The translations under genes and the position numbers were made by a program. The notes beneath the pieces are model-generated. The model was not told the DNA's origin and searched no databases. It saw nothing but the letters and a program-made list of their open reading frames with translations. From Tetrahymena thermophila SB210 (Eukaryota > Ciliophora > Oligohymenophorea > Hymenostomatida > Tetrahymenidae), in contig NW_002476022.1 of NCBI RefSeq assembly GCF_000189635.1, forward strand, positions 186,001 to 250,000: a DNA stretch of 64,000 bases, in the 5' to 3' direction. Below are positions 39,038 to 64,000 of the stretch, in pieces (position 1 is the first letter of the stretch; the number at the start of each line of letters is the position of its first letter).

Positions 39038-39751
39038 TCAATTTTTATTTCGACTATGATTTAGCGAAATAACTTTAGAACTTTGTTGAGAGTAAAAATA
39101 AATGTGAAAATTTTACATGACTTTTTTTGATTATGTTATCTTAAATTAAGCCTACTAAGGATCAGGGAAGGCTTTCATTGGAGTAGTTATCTGCTATTAG
39201 TACATTTCAGTTGGAGCTTACTTATAAGGTTGAGTGCTCCCACCTTAATAAGTATTTCTTCTCCATGCTTGTGGTTGCTACTAATTTCCTTATTATTGAG
39301 ATTAGTAGGACTATTAAGCTGAATTCTACTACAACAATTAAAGTTGATTCTTTGGAGATATTTTGCTAGGAGAGATGTAGCCAGTTATCATACTGTTAGC
39401 CATGTTAGGATTAGGGACTTGTCCAACCTAATATTGTTAAGAAGAAGTGACTTGGGTATTTGCCCTTTGATAAGGTTAGGGGTAATAATTGTGAGTAGAA
39501 TTTCCACGTAGAGATAAATTCTTTTAATTATTAATCTGATTCCCAAAAGGTACTGCTTAATTTTGATAATTTGAGCCTTGAGGCTAGGGAGAGGAGCTTT
39601 TTTGTTTCATCTATTTCATAAAAGGTTGCTCTTACTGTTATACATAGGCTCCTTGATCTTAAAGCTAACCTAAAACTGAGTTTTGCTAGTGCTGTAATGA
39701 TTGAGTGAAAGGTATATTATTCACTTGTTAATGCTAGGCTTAGTGTCTCAT
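39038..39751 (-). CDS. Short Gln-rich protein, unknown function
   Basis: ATG at 39751 to TGA at 39038, an unbroken 238-codon frame under the ciliate code. The product is rich in Gln, Asn, Ser and Pro with short non-repetitive parts (NMANSMITGYISPSKISPKN, TPMKAFPDPQQAQFKIT). Codon use, with many TAA/TAG Gln codons and C/G richer than the flanks, supports coding. The last 25 or so residues lose the Gln bias and become Ser/Lys/Phe-rich, so a short unseen intron or an earlier end is possible. No domain, signal peptide or membrane segment was recognised. Confidence 0.65.
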
Positions 39752-40686
39752 GTCCCCAATATAATAGTTCTACTTTTTTTTCTAATCGAAAGATTTTAGA
39801 GAGGCTGCTTCCCTTTTTTAAAGTAAATTAGAGTAAAACATTTTCTAATGAATTAATCTATATTGTAAATAAAATTTTTAAAGTTTCTTAAAGCAAAATC
39901 AATCCATACCTTAATATAGTGATTATTTAATCTGTTGCTTGCTTGCTAGTTTTTTGTTTGTTAGTTTTGTTTATTCAGTTTCTGAATTCTTTTAATTTGT
40001 TATTTATGATTTTTTTTTCATAACAACTTTTTCTCAAACCTAATTCCCCATTTAAAGCTTAATGCAAACTAAACAAAACAAAAAACTAAATTAATGTGAA
40101 TAGAATAAAATCTAATAAACAACTACATTATTAATTATAACATTGTATTTATATTCAATCCAATTTACTTCTACTAATTTATTTCTATTTTTACTATTTT
40201 TTTTTAAAGCAATTCTATTTTGTTATAGGCTTTTTTTTGCATTTTTAAAAAGAAAAAAAGATCGTTAGTCAACTTAACTTCTTCCTCTTCTTATTACACT
40301 TTTTACAATTATAAAAGGTTGTGTTATTTTAAAAATTTAACTAATCTTAATCACACTAAATATTATTAACCACCTATATTAACTAGCATGTATTTATTTC
40401 TATTAAGAATTTCATCGAAAACTATTTTCCTTTTAATATCTCATAAGCCAAGATTTATATTTATTTTTTGAAAGTATCAACTTTAAAAAAAAAATTACAA
40501 TTTGCTCAAAAAAATTTATTAAATAAATACTTTTCAATCAAATTTTAATTTGATTTTTTCACTAAATTTTTTATGCACACCTTCATAATTAATTTTTAAT
40601 CATAATTTAAAAATCTTTTTTGAAAAAAAAATTAATAGTTTCTACTCTCAAAATATTTTTAAAATTAATTAAAGTTTATAATTGTT
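39752..40686. other. Divergent intergenic region
   Basis: Shared upstream region of the Gln-rich gene (minus) and the WD40-like gene (plus). A+T-rich, no coding-like frame. Confidence 0.55.
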
Positions 40687-41982
40687 ATGGAGGAATCAAA
40701 CTAAAGTGCAAGCTAGGAGGGTAACTAAGAAGCATAAAATGAATAAACAAAAGACTGCGAAATTGACATGGATTAATTTACTTTGAGTAAAGTTAATGTC
40801 GCACACCTTAAATAAAAAGTGATAATCAGATCCACAATTTATATGTTAGATAACTTATTTGCCCTAACAGATGACTTCGGAAATATAAGCATTTATGATG
40901 CAACGAGTTATGAAATTAGTGAATTTTAAAATTAATACATTACTTAAAGAGTTCCAAGCTATTCATTGAGATTTTATCAAAATTATGGATTAAATAAACA
41001 AGATAATCAACCAGTTCATGTGATGTGCTAATGTCTATTTAATAATATGATCATATTTTGGAATATAACTCATTATATGAAAACCAAGTAGTTAATTGCT
41101 TATAAAATTTTGTTTACGCCATTTAGTTACATTTACGACTCAGTAATACTACCTGATTACAGCCTAATAGCAGTCACACATTAAAACTAAAAAATGTTAG
41201 CTTTCTACTATCATAACAATAATCCAGAATGTTAAATAAGAAAAAAAGTAAGCAAAGTAATCCTAAATAAATTGTTCGATTAGTAACTTTTTACTTTATA
41301 ATATGACAGAAAAAGGAAAATTATTTATGTAGGTCTTATAAATGCTTAGATTTAATTTTATGATATGAGACAAAGAAAAGTAATACAAGTAATCAATCCT
41401 CATGTAAACAATAGATATAGTTTTGATTCAATCCTTATCCCAAGATAAAGTTCTATATAATTTATTTCAGAAGAGTTTATCAATACAAAAATGGTAGACT
41501 AAGAGTATGATTTTGAATACCTTATTGTTTCTACAGATTCTGGTTTAATGTGTATTAATTTAGATTAATTATCCATTTGTACTCATTTATCTGGACATAC
41601 AAACCAAACTAGAGGATAGGCTTATCACAAAGAATCTAATTCTATATTATCGATTTCTTGTGATAAAAGAATTGGTATTCATCCTCTAAGTTTGCTATAA
41701 AATGATTAATCTAACAGCTCATAGAAAGTAAGAAATATATTTAGAGAGACACAATTAAAAGGACTCTGTAATTCTATTTCGCTTCATAATGAGCATATAA
41801 TTGTTGTTTCTTGGAATGGTGAAATAGGTCATTACAACTACAAAAATTATTATAAATATCAACAAAGTAAATTGGAGGAAATACAACTTTTAACTCAATA
41901 ATATTAAAAATTGTAAGAATTAATTAAAGAAAACATTTATTTAAAATCACTACAATAGTAAAATTAATAGCAAAAGAGTTGA
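40687..41982 (+). CDS. WD40-like beta-propeller protein with C-terminal Gln-rich helix
   Basis: A single-exon gene of 431 residues, ATG at 40687, TGA at 41980-41982. After about 35 polar residues the protein has repeated short beta-strand patterns of the WD40 type: LFALTDDFGNISIYDAT, IYVGLINAQIQFYDMRQRKV, YLIVSTDSGLMCINLD, then LSGHTNQT and SILSISCDKRIGIHPL, and IIVVSWNGEIGHYNY. The GH and WD-position residues are degenerate, so the number of blades is uncertain (about six or seven). The last 45 residues (KLEEIQLLTQQYQKLQELI...) should form a coiled coil. WD40 propellers are scaffolds; the partner is unknown. It could be a basal-body, transport or RNA-related factor. Confidence 0.8.
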
Positions 41983-43033
41983 AACCAAATATTATTTTAA
42001 ATTTATATTAGTCGTTTATCCAATTATTAAATATTCTTTAAATTCATTATTCAATGTATTAACAAATTTTTTTTGTTTTTAAATGATAGATTAAAAATAT
42101 TTCTATATATATGTCTAATTAATTTTGGTAAAAATAATATGTGAGAGAGGAAAATTAATATGAATCACTAAACAAAATTTTTAATTATTTTAAAAAATTA
42201 GTAAATGATAAGAGTGTTTTCACTCAAAGCTTAAAAAAACTACTTAGAACAATCTTATTTTTTAATTCAAACAAATCTAAATTTTTATATTAAATAAATA
42301 ATAAAATTAGCATTACATTTATTAATTAATGTGCTTTTATTCGAATAGACTTAACTTAATATTTTATTTTTTTTCTATTTTTAAAAAATCTTTTAATCTT
42401 TATTATCAATTTTCAAAATATGATCTAATTTTAACTCCCAAAACAATTATTTATTTACTTATAATTTAAAATATTGTGATATATTTAAAATCTAAGAATG
42501 TAAAAATGTATTATGTATTTAATAAAATTTTAATTATTTATTTTAGTTTACTTTTTACAAATTTTTTTTAGTTTTTAAAACTTGATTTCAATTTAAAATA
42601 ACTTCTTATGATTATTATAAAATATTATTTATTTATTTAATTATCAGTTTAGAAAAAATTCTAAAACTATTTATTGATTTCAACTAATTTAATACTATTT
42701 ATATATATAAATGAAGGACTTTAATATTTCATAAAATTAATTAAAATAGATTTTATTAGAAATTCTAATTATTTAACAAATAAGAGTTGTTTAGTTAAAT
42801 AATTAATAAAATTCAAAGCCATATTACTCATTTTAATTATTCTTTTATTAGTTAATCATTATGCATTAAATTGACTATATTCTGAATACATCAAGATATT
42901 ATAAATTTTAAAATCATAATGATTTAAAATTAATTAAATAATTTTACATGATATAAAATTGATTTTATTATAACTTTAATATTATTTATTTACATTCATA
43001 TTATTAACTCATTTAATATTTTATAAATCAAGT
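41983..43033. other. Convergent intergenic region
   Basis: Between the 3' ends of the WD40-like gene (plus) and the STEEP1-like gene (minus). Very A+T-rich, no coding-like frame. Confidence 0.6.
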
Positions 43034-43828
43034 TCAGTAGACCAAGTCTGGGTTTTTAGATAATATTTCTTTGACTAATCTTGAATCCTTAGCTTCCATT
43101 ACTATTGCATCATTTATTATGTACAGGAATGGTTTATTGCTAACTTAAAATCCCTAAAATTATTTATTTCTTTTAATGTGCATTTCTTCGTATATTTTTT
43201 CAGATTCATCATATCTTATTGATTAATAAGCAATTGTTATATCACAATGACACTTCCATCTAAACTATTATTCCATACCTAGTATTATTTTTTGATAAAA
43301 ATAGTTTAATACTTAAAACATATATGATTTGAATAATATTTTTACCATATTCTCTTTTGATGTTCTTTAACCCTTCTTTAATCAAAAAATGCTTAACAAA
43401 CACTCTTTAAAGATCAACTGCAATTCTATTTAATAATACGATATTTATTTATTTTATTTAGAAGCTAATGAGTAGAGATTATAGAATATTTATTTATTTA
43501 CGCTTGATCAGTTGCTCTAATTGGCAAAACTTCTAATTTTATATTAGTTGCAATAATAAATTTTCCACAAAGAGCACAAAAGTACTATTATAAATCTAAT
43601 TTTTCTTATCCTGCTTCATCTGAACTATATATTTTAAACTATTTTTAAGTGATATCACATGTTTATTTTATTTAATATTTTTTTTCTTACATTAATTCTT
43701 TGTTCCTTCTTTTTTTCTTCAGTCAGTTTGTTTGCTTGTTATTTTAAAGATGCTAATGTTATGGTTTCATCCTTTCCTATGTTTGTTTTATTTGCGTATC
43801 TCTTCAGAATTTCACTTTCATCTTCCAT
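43034..43828 (-). CDS. STEEP1: STEEP1 (CXorf56/UPF0428) homologue
   Basis: Four exons, 199 residues, with phases closing exactly. Introns: 43639-43690, 43426-43501 and 43279-43345 (52-76 bp). The core matches the eukaryote-wide STEEP/CXorf56 family: YFCALCGKFIIATNIKLEVL and LPIRATDQA, then VFVKHFLIKEGLKNIKREYG and MEQQFRWKCHCDITIAYQS. The CxxC of the first zinc-ribbon-like half and the CxC of the second are visible. In animals STEEP1 helps STING leave the ER, and the family is also reported with splicing factors. The N-terminus here has a charged 46-residue exon (MEDESEILKRYANK...) and the C-terminus ends soon after a hydrophobic strand (PFLYIINDAIVMEAKDSR), without the long helical tail of the human protein. 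The name reflects family membership, not proof of the same role. Confidence 0.9.
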
Positions 43829-44271
43829 TTTTGATAAACGATATATTGTTACTTATGTTAAAAAGTGTAAATTTGTAAATCTTTTAATTAAGAAATGAAT
43901 TAAATTTTGAGTGAGTTAGACACTAAAAAATAAAAAACTATCAAAATTGAATAAAATATTTATATAATTATAATAAAAATACATTTATAAAAAATATATA
44001 CAAAAATACCCTTATGTTATTTATTTATTATAATATAATGTAATTGATTAGATTATTTGTTAGTTAGTTAGTTACTTTTTGTTAAACCTTTATTAGTTAT
44101 TTGGAAAAATTAATGCAAATAAAGTAATTCAGTAAATAAATAAATATTTAATTGATAATATATATATTATTTTTTTTTAGTAGCATTTCTAATTTTAATT
44201 TTGTTAATTTAAAACTTCTTTTAATTTCTTGGTCATTCATTCATTCATGCATTTATAAAATCATTAATCAC
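43829..44271. other. Intergenic region
   Basis: A 440-bp A+T-rich gap between two minus-strand genes: upstream of STEEP1 and downstream of the next gene. Nothing else seen. Confidence 0.6.
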
Positions 44272-47200
44272 TCATAATTGTGTTGATAAATTTGTTTGAT
44301 TCTGCGATTGATATGATACTGATGAATAAAGTTAATTTGATTTCTTTTTAAATAAACTAACTGTATTTTGATTACGGGTTGAAGAAGAGTATTAGGGAAG
44401 AACAGGTCCATTGTTATTTTATAAATTAGTAGGTAAAATTAAATTTTATTTCAAAGGGCTTTTGTTCTTGCTTTAATTGCTTTATGTACTACAAGCTGTG
44501 ACATGTGAACCTAAATAAGTGCTACCAATTTCTCTAGTTAAATTGTTTACTCCATTTATCTATTAGTCTGTATTTACAGAAAGAGATGAAGGAGTTTAAG
44601 CCGCTTTTTACCTAAGAGCTGAAGGATTGTTATTTTGCTTGACTTGGATACTGTCATATGCAACAGTTTTATTTATTACTTTTTACTGGGTAACTCCTAT
44701 TTAAGTTGAAGCTGTAGATATTGCACTACTTTTTAGGTATTCAAGCTTTTAAAGTTGATTAGAATTCTCCTGTTATAGCAATGGCTACTTACTAATAGGA
44801 TCTATTTAATAACTTTTTAGATTATCTTCGTGTAAAGAGCATGCCACCAATTTTCTATTCTAAACTTAACTATCTTAATTAAAATTCTAACTTTCTTATG
44901 TATAACTCATATTTTAATAAGCATTTTTATTGTTTGCTGAGGTATTATAAGCCATTTTTTTGACTTATCTTACTCCATTTTAGTTTTATTGTTGTGGCTT
45001 GGTTTCTTTATGCATATGTTGCACCAAGATTTAATTTAGCTATTCAGGTTTTTTGCTAATCTAAATTTATTTTTCTTCACACTCTTCGTTTTTGAAATTT
45101 TCCTCATTAATATTTTGTACAGCTTTTTTTATTTTACTACTTATTCTTTGATTGGTTTATTCAGAATTTGATACTTTACTTTCCTCATCACATTTATTAT
45201 TATAGGAATTCATGGTATTTTCATAGCAGAGAACCTAATTTTTGTTATCTTTTATATTTTATGTGCTTTCCTATTTTTATGGACAGCTAGCTTTCTACTT
45301 ATTATTTGAGTTGCTATTAATAGAATAATTATCACTTTACTAGTTAGAGGTTGGATTATCTGTTGAATAACTATCTAGTGTCAAAGGTTATGTACTGGTT
45401 AGAGATTTACCAATAGAATTAGTTTTATGGAAATATTTCTTTTTTACTTGATCATATTGATTGGTATTAACTGCTTAAACTTAATTTGATTTTAAGCTGA
45501 TTCTATTTTCTTCTGATTTACTTTTAGAATTTTGTTGAAATTTATCCTCCTTAAAACAATTTTAATTAAAGTTTTATTTAGTTATTTTTTTGCCTGAAAA
45601 TTCATTTAAATTAAATTCACTATTTGCACTATAATTTTTATGCAAAGAAATTTAAACCTAAGAATTTTTATCGAACTCTTTGCTATTTTAAAACAGAATA
45701 TTATCATTCAAGAATATACTACCATCATTTTGGTCATCCCCATCAGTTTTTAAATACCTTCTTTCATAGTTTTACAATTGTCCTGCTTCTTTAATAGGCT
45801 TTTCTTTACTCAAGTAGCTTTTATTACTTAAAATATGCTTCTGTTGATTTAATTAATTGCTTTGCTATTAGCTTTAAGAAAATCTTGCTTTATTTTCAAA
45901 GCTATTTAAGTTTTCTTTTCTCAGCATTGATAACTTTTACTATTCTAATTTAATTGCATTTTTATTCTAAGTCAGTTCATCTTCAAAACAAGGTTATAAA
46001 GGTTATATTTAATAAGTATTTTTAGTAGAATTAGGCATATTTCCATGATATTAATTTGAATTTCTGAACTGTTCCTATAACAACTAATTTTTTTAAGAGT
46101 TGTATTTGCAGCTTTATATTTTTAGCGTTCTTTTTACTTTTTAGTTATTATATGTTTATGGGAATCTAACATTCGACTTTGTAGAATCTGCTAACATAAC
46201 TTTATTACTTGAGTTATTACCATCAACTTCATTTGCACAGGAGCTAAAGTTGGCAGTTTTAATTTTCTCTTAGCTTTACTCAGAAACAACTCTATTAAAA
46301 AAAAATTAAAATATAAATATAAATAAATATATGTGAATTAAAAATGTGTACCTATTAGTGGCACTGCTTCTTAAAGCATTATCAGATGGTTAGCGCTAGT
46401 GAGAATTCTTTGTTGTAGGAGGTTTCATGTGGTAATTATTTATAGTATTGCTTCTGATATGCTTAGAAATTTAAGTATAAGGAGATAAATCTATTTAAGT
46501 AAAATTTTATTCTTTGGAGCTGGTTGGTATTAAATCACTAAAGTCATTTGACATTCCATCAAAATTTATTTTTGGTCTTAGCTTACGGATGCTTGCCTAA
46601 TTTCTTTTGTGAATTTAGTTAAATTAAGACTAAGTTTATATGGCTTCTTATTAAAAGGGTTCATCCTTTAAAGCAGACCCTTTTGTAACTGAAAGCGAAA
46701 TATTTAAATTCTTATTTTTGGTAGATTTTGATAAGGAATATTCAAGATTGTTGCTATTGCTTACAGATCTATTCTTTTCATCTCCACATGAAATATAATT
46801 ATTGAGATGACTTGTCGAATTAGGATTTTATAATTGCGAATTATTTCTGTTTACTTAAGATGGAATTTTATTTGAACGAAGAGGAGTAAAGCGTGTATCT
46901 TAGGTTTAATAATCTAAACTCATATTTATAATTTTAGAAGTTTAGCTTAAATTTTATATATTATTTTATGCAACTGTATTTTGCTAAGTTTAATTCATTT
47001 GTTATGACTAAATAATTTTACTCAATTTATTTTCTGATAAATAATTTTATTGCTTGAAAGCCGCATTATTATTGTTGCCATTATTAAGGTTATTCTAAAT
47101 ACAAAAAGGGTATTTTATTACTTTATTAATTTCTTGAGGTTACTAAGTAGCTGAACATGTATTCATTATATTTTCTTACTTGCTTGACTTACTTGTCAAA

Positions 47201-49005
47201 TTTGCTAATTGAGTGTTTATCTGTATTTCGTTTATATCATAAAGAAAATTTGTGTTGATTCCACCCATTTTAAGTTAGTTGGAAAAATTAGTTTTTTCAA
47301 AGTTTTAATTTTAACTTTTTTATTGAAAATTTTATTTATTATATACTGTCTGAGGTAATGCATGATTGGTGTTTGGCATATTTGAAATCTAGTCAAATTA
47401 ATTATGCAGAGATAAACTCTAAATTAGTTTTTGATTTTAATCTTTCTAGCCTTAGTGAAAAGAAGCAATCTTCAGTTTTCTTACTTTTGCATTAACCTGT
47501 TGTTGTTGGGTTGTTGGAACATTGTAATATTGCTTTTGAGGAGATTTATTTTGAATATCTCCTTCTGTATACATCCATCCTATTTTCTACTATTTAGAAG
47601 AATCAGCTTTTGCTTTTTGATCAATCATTGATTGTACCCATTCTTCCCTTGTTTAATGCTAAGTGTCTTCATCAATTTCATCTGCTTCTGTAAAAACTCC
47701 TTCTACTTAACTAAAAGCCATTTTTGAGTGTTTTATATTTAAATCACTTTTATTGCTATTATTGGTGTTAACTTTATTTTTACTTAAGTTTACTTATTCT
47801 CCAATTACAGTTGTAGTACCTGTTGAAGAAGATGCTTACATTTAAGCGGCATCATTTATGAAGTCAATGTTACTTAGATGTTTAGCATTTGAAATTTTTT
47901 CAGTTAAAGGCATTCTCTACATTTAATTATCAATTTATTACTTATCAACAAGTTAATTTGAATTTGAAGAAACCATTTCATGAAAGTTTCTCTCTTTAGG
48001 AATTTAAGTATTTTTTTTCAATTGAGTTGAGTGTAACACCTGGTTATTTTTAAGTCCCTATTAACATTTACTATTTTGTTGTCTTTACTATTACAATAAT
48101 CCTATTTCTTCTTTAGATATATTAATATTCTAATTGAAATTATTATTATCACCAGTATTAATTTCTATGTTAATCATATCATTATCATAATAATTGCTTT
48201 AAACAATATCAGACTATTTTATTTTATTTGCATCAGTTTAGACATGACTTTTAACTGCTTGTTATTATTTCTAATTCGTTGTAGTAGTCTTTATAAATTA
48301 AGTCAGATTCTGCTAATTTGAATTGTTTTGATTGGTGTAGTAACAATGTTTTATTTTATTTTATTATTCTTATTAATTTCCTTAATTTTGAGGTTTTTAA
48401 ACCTGAATTTAATTTCCTTTGCTCATTTACTATAATGCACTATTTACATTATGATTTGGCTAATTCAATTGTAAATGCTAAATTTACTTTTAACAAATCT
48501 TATTTTAAGAATTTAGATCGTAAAATGAAACATCGTTAAGAGAAGAAAAACTGTCATCAGTGTTCTCATTATTTTAAAATTAAAAGTTTTGCTTGTCATC
48601 TATGAACACCTTTTTTGCTTCCTAATTTACTATCCCTTCATTTTAGCAATTTTTTTTATTTGTTTCTTTGAATTAAAACTGTTTATTTATTTCTTTGCTA
48701 TTTTAAGCACTATTAGCTAAAATTTACTATAATTCCCTTGCTTTATTCCTATCACGCTCTGTCACTTTTCTTGGAAAAGTATATGTCTAGTTAATATGAG
48801 AATTTCTAAATTTTTCGTCTATTTCTACAACTGTTCTTTGCTTTGAGAGTTCCAGTAGATATTAATCTTAGGGATTGGGTTAATATTCCAATATTAATTA
48901 CAATAACTACTAACCCAAATCATCTGAAACTATCGAGTAATTTGAGCGAGAGTCGCGGTTGGACAAGCTATTGAGGTCTTTTATCTCACTTAGATTATGA
49001 TTCAT
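44272..49005 (-). CDS. Long Gln/Asn-rich protein, unknown function
   Basis: ATG at 49005, TGA at 44272-44274, one 60-bp intron at 46292-46351. The coding length is 4,674 nt, 1,557 residues, and the frame was followed codon by codon. The N-terminal 110 residues are the least biased part and look folded or helical (LLELSKQRTVVEIDEKFRN, TYTFPRKVTERDRNKARE). A second such island is near 47650 (TREEWVQSMIDQKAKADS and IGWMYTEGDIQNKSP). The rest is Asn/Gln/Ser/Lys-rich with no membrane segment or zinc motif. Many TAA/TAG Gln codons mark it as ciliate coding DNA. I recognise no family. The islands rather than the low-complexity parts are what a profile search should use. Confidence 0.8.
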
Positions 49006-50399
49006 TTGATTTTAATAAAATTTGAGCTAATATGTCCCTGTTTAGGGATTCACACTTTATTAATTGAATTACTAATTAATTGATATGAGTGAAATATTGT
49101 TAACACTTTGATTGCAATTAATTTAATATGAATAATATTTTCTTAAAGTTTTACTCTTTATTAATTTTTTTTGATTATAGTACTATAGTTAGATCAAAAT
49201 ACAAATAAACAAGAAAACAAACAAACAAACAAACAAAAAATAATCAGATTATTTCAATGCTGTTAAAAATTTGATAAACTCAAATGAAAGAAAAGTTAAT
49301 ATTTTTTCTTTATTTATATTTCAGAACTTGTGTTATTAAGTTAATATTTAGATAAGGAAGCAATTGATTTAAGGTAGCTATTTATATACGTAATTTAATT
49401 ATTTGGTTTCACAAAGCACTAAATTTTTTTTTGATTATTCTAAAGGTATATTAATAGTATTTTTTCATAAATTTTACAGCTATCTTTTCTAATTTAAATA
49501 TTTTTCTTTTTCCACTCTGTTCGAGTAATGATATCTGAACTAGTGAACACTATTAAAACTTGAAGCAAAATCAAATTACACTTTTAATAAAATTTTAATA
49601 TCTTCCTAAACCGAATTTTGTATTATTTACCAAACAATCTAAAAATAACTTAAAATGTAAAAAAACATTTATTTAAATATTTTTTATTAGTTTTCTGAAA
49701 TTATTATCTATTTTGGTTTTAATTTCTTGTTAATTTTAGAAATAGTTAAGTTGTTTGTTTACGTCAAATGCGATAAAAAAATATTAATTAATGCTGTTTT
49801 ACATTAAATTTTTATTTAGAAATAATACAAAAGTAAGCATATCAAAATAAACAAAAATAAGAAAGAACAAATATAATTATTGCAATAATAAATTTTTATT
49901 TTGGAAGAGTTAAATTTTAATCTAATCAATAATAAATTAATGGTAAGTTATTTAGTTATTTAGTAAGCAATTTAGCTAGTTATTGATAATAAAATTGAAA
50001 AGTAAAAGACATATATTTAAAATTAAACATATATTAATTTTAATAGTTAATTTATTTATTAAATATATATAAAGTTGAGGGATAAAAAAAATTATTATAT
50101 TATTTATTCAAATTATTATTTGTTTATTTATTTATTTATAATTTTTCCATTCATTTGATCTAATCAAGTCAATTAATCAAATCTTAATAAATTCTATTTA
50201 TTGTTAATTTTTATTAGTAAATAAATATTTGCCTCATTCATTAGTTCACAATTAAATGAAAAGATTCATTAAAATAATTAAAATTTAGCTTAAGTAGTAT
50301 AATTTTTAGTAGTTTATAGATGGTATATAGATAAATGTGCTTTCATATAATTTTGAGTCAAATAAATTCATTTTTTCTCTTTTGTTTTTTTGCTGTTGT
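49006..50399. other. Intergenic region
   Basis: Upstream of the Gln/Asn-rich gene and downstream of the HECT gene. A+T-rich; contains the (AAAC)n tract at 49216-49240. No coding-like frame. Confidence 0.6.
49216..49240. repeat. (AAAC)n microsatellite
   Basis: Tandem AAAC units upstream of the Gln/Asn-rich gene. Confidence 0.85.

Positions 50400-64000
<13,601 letters not shown>

Noticed and set aside
43659..43898. 79-codon plus-strand frame with membrane-like segments
   Set aside because: Antisense to STEEP1 exon 1 and intron 1.

Overview
The window is nuclear DNA from a ciliate, most likely the macronuclear genome of Tetrahymena or a close relative. It is very A+T-rich throughout. Read with the standard code, no frame on either strand stays open for long. 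Read with TAA and TAG as glutamine and TGA as the only stop, long frames appear on both strands, the longest over 6.8 kb without a break. Recognisable domains (K+ channel pore, protein kinase, PHD fingers, RING-H2, HECT, RIIa, STEEP) lie in those frames and run through many TAA/TAG codons. Introns are mostly 50-120 bp, very A+T-rich and GT...AG, with a few longer ones. No tRNA, rRNA, CRISPR array, transposon or bacterial-type operon was seen.

Layout, left to right. (1) 1-6126, minus: voltage-gated-type K+ channel with a cyclic-nucleotide-binding domain and a C-terminal tail of over 1,050 residues that runs off the left edge. (2) 7574-8581, minus: small RIIa-domain plus IQ-motif protein of the kind found in cilia. 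(3) 10163-11954, plus: secreted, single-pass membrane protein with an EGF-like cysteine signature. (4) 13565-14287, plus: small two-exon gene of unknown function, preceded by a doubtful 55-codon ORF at 12239. (5) 14533-19259, plus: protein with an N-terminal extended-PHD-like zinc domain and a very long Gln/Asn-rich tail. (6) 20489-27434, plus: large PHD + extended-PHD chromatin-type protein. Genes 5 and 6 can be spliced in frame and may be one gene of about 3,700 codons.

(7) 28779-32384, minus: signal-peptide, single-pass, RING-H2 ubiquitin ligase. (8) 33713-37320, minus: serine/threonine protein kinase. (9) 39038-39751, minus: short Gln-rich protein. (10) 40687-41982, plus: WD40-like propeller with a C-terminal helix. 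(11) 43034-43828, minus: homologue of STEEP1 (CXorf56). (12) 44272-49005, minus: long Gln/Asn-rich protein of unknown function. (13) 50400-64000, minus: C-terminal part of a giant HECT ubiquitin ligase of the HUWE1/UPL1 type, running off the right edge.

Each gene appears to be a separate transcription unit, separated by roughly 0.3-1.7 kb of A+T-rich DNA containing simple repeats. Themes are signalling at the membrane and cilium (channel, RIIa protein, kinase), chromatin reading (PHD/ePHD pair) and ubiquitin transfer (RING-H2 and HECT), but nothing shows that neighbouring genes work in one pathway. Exon models were built by hand from frame continuity and GT/AG sites; in most genes the phases close exactly from ATG to TGA.
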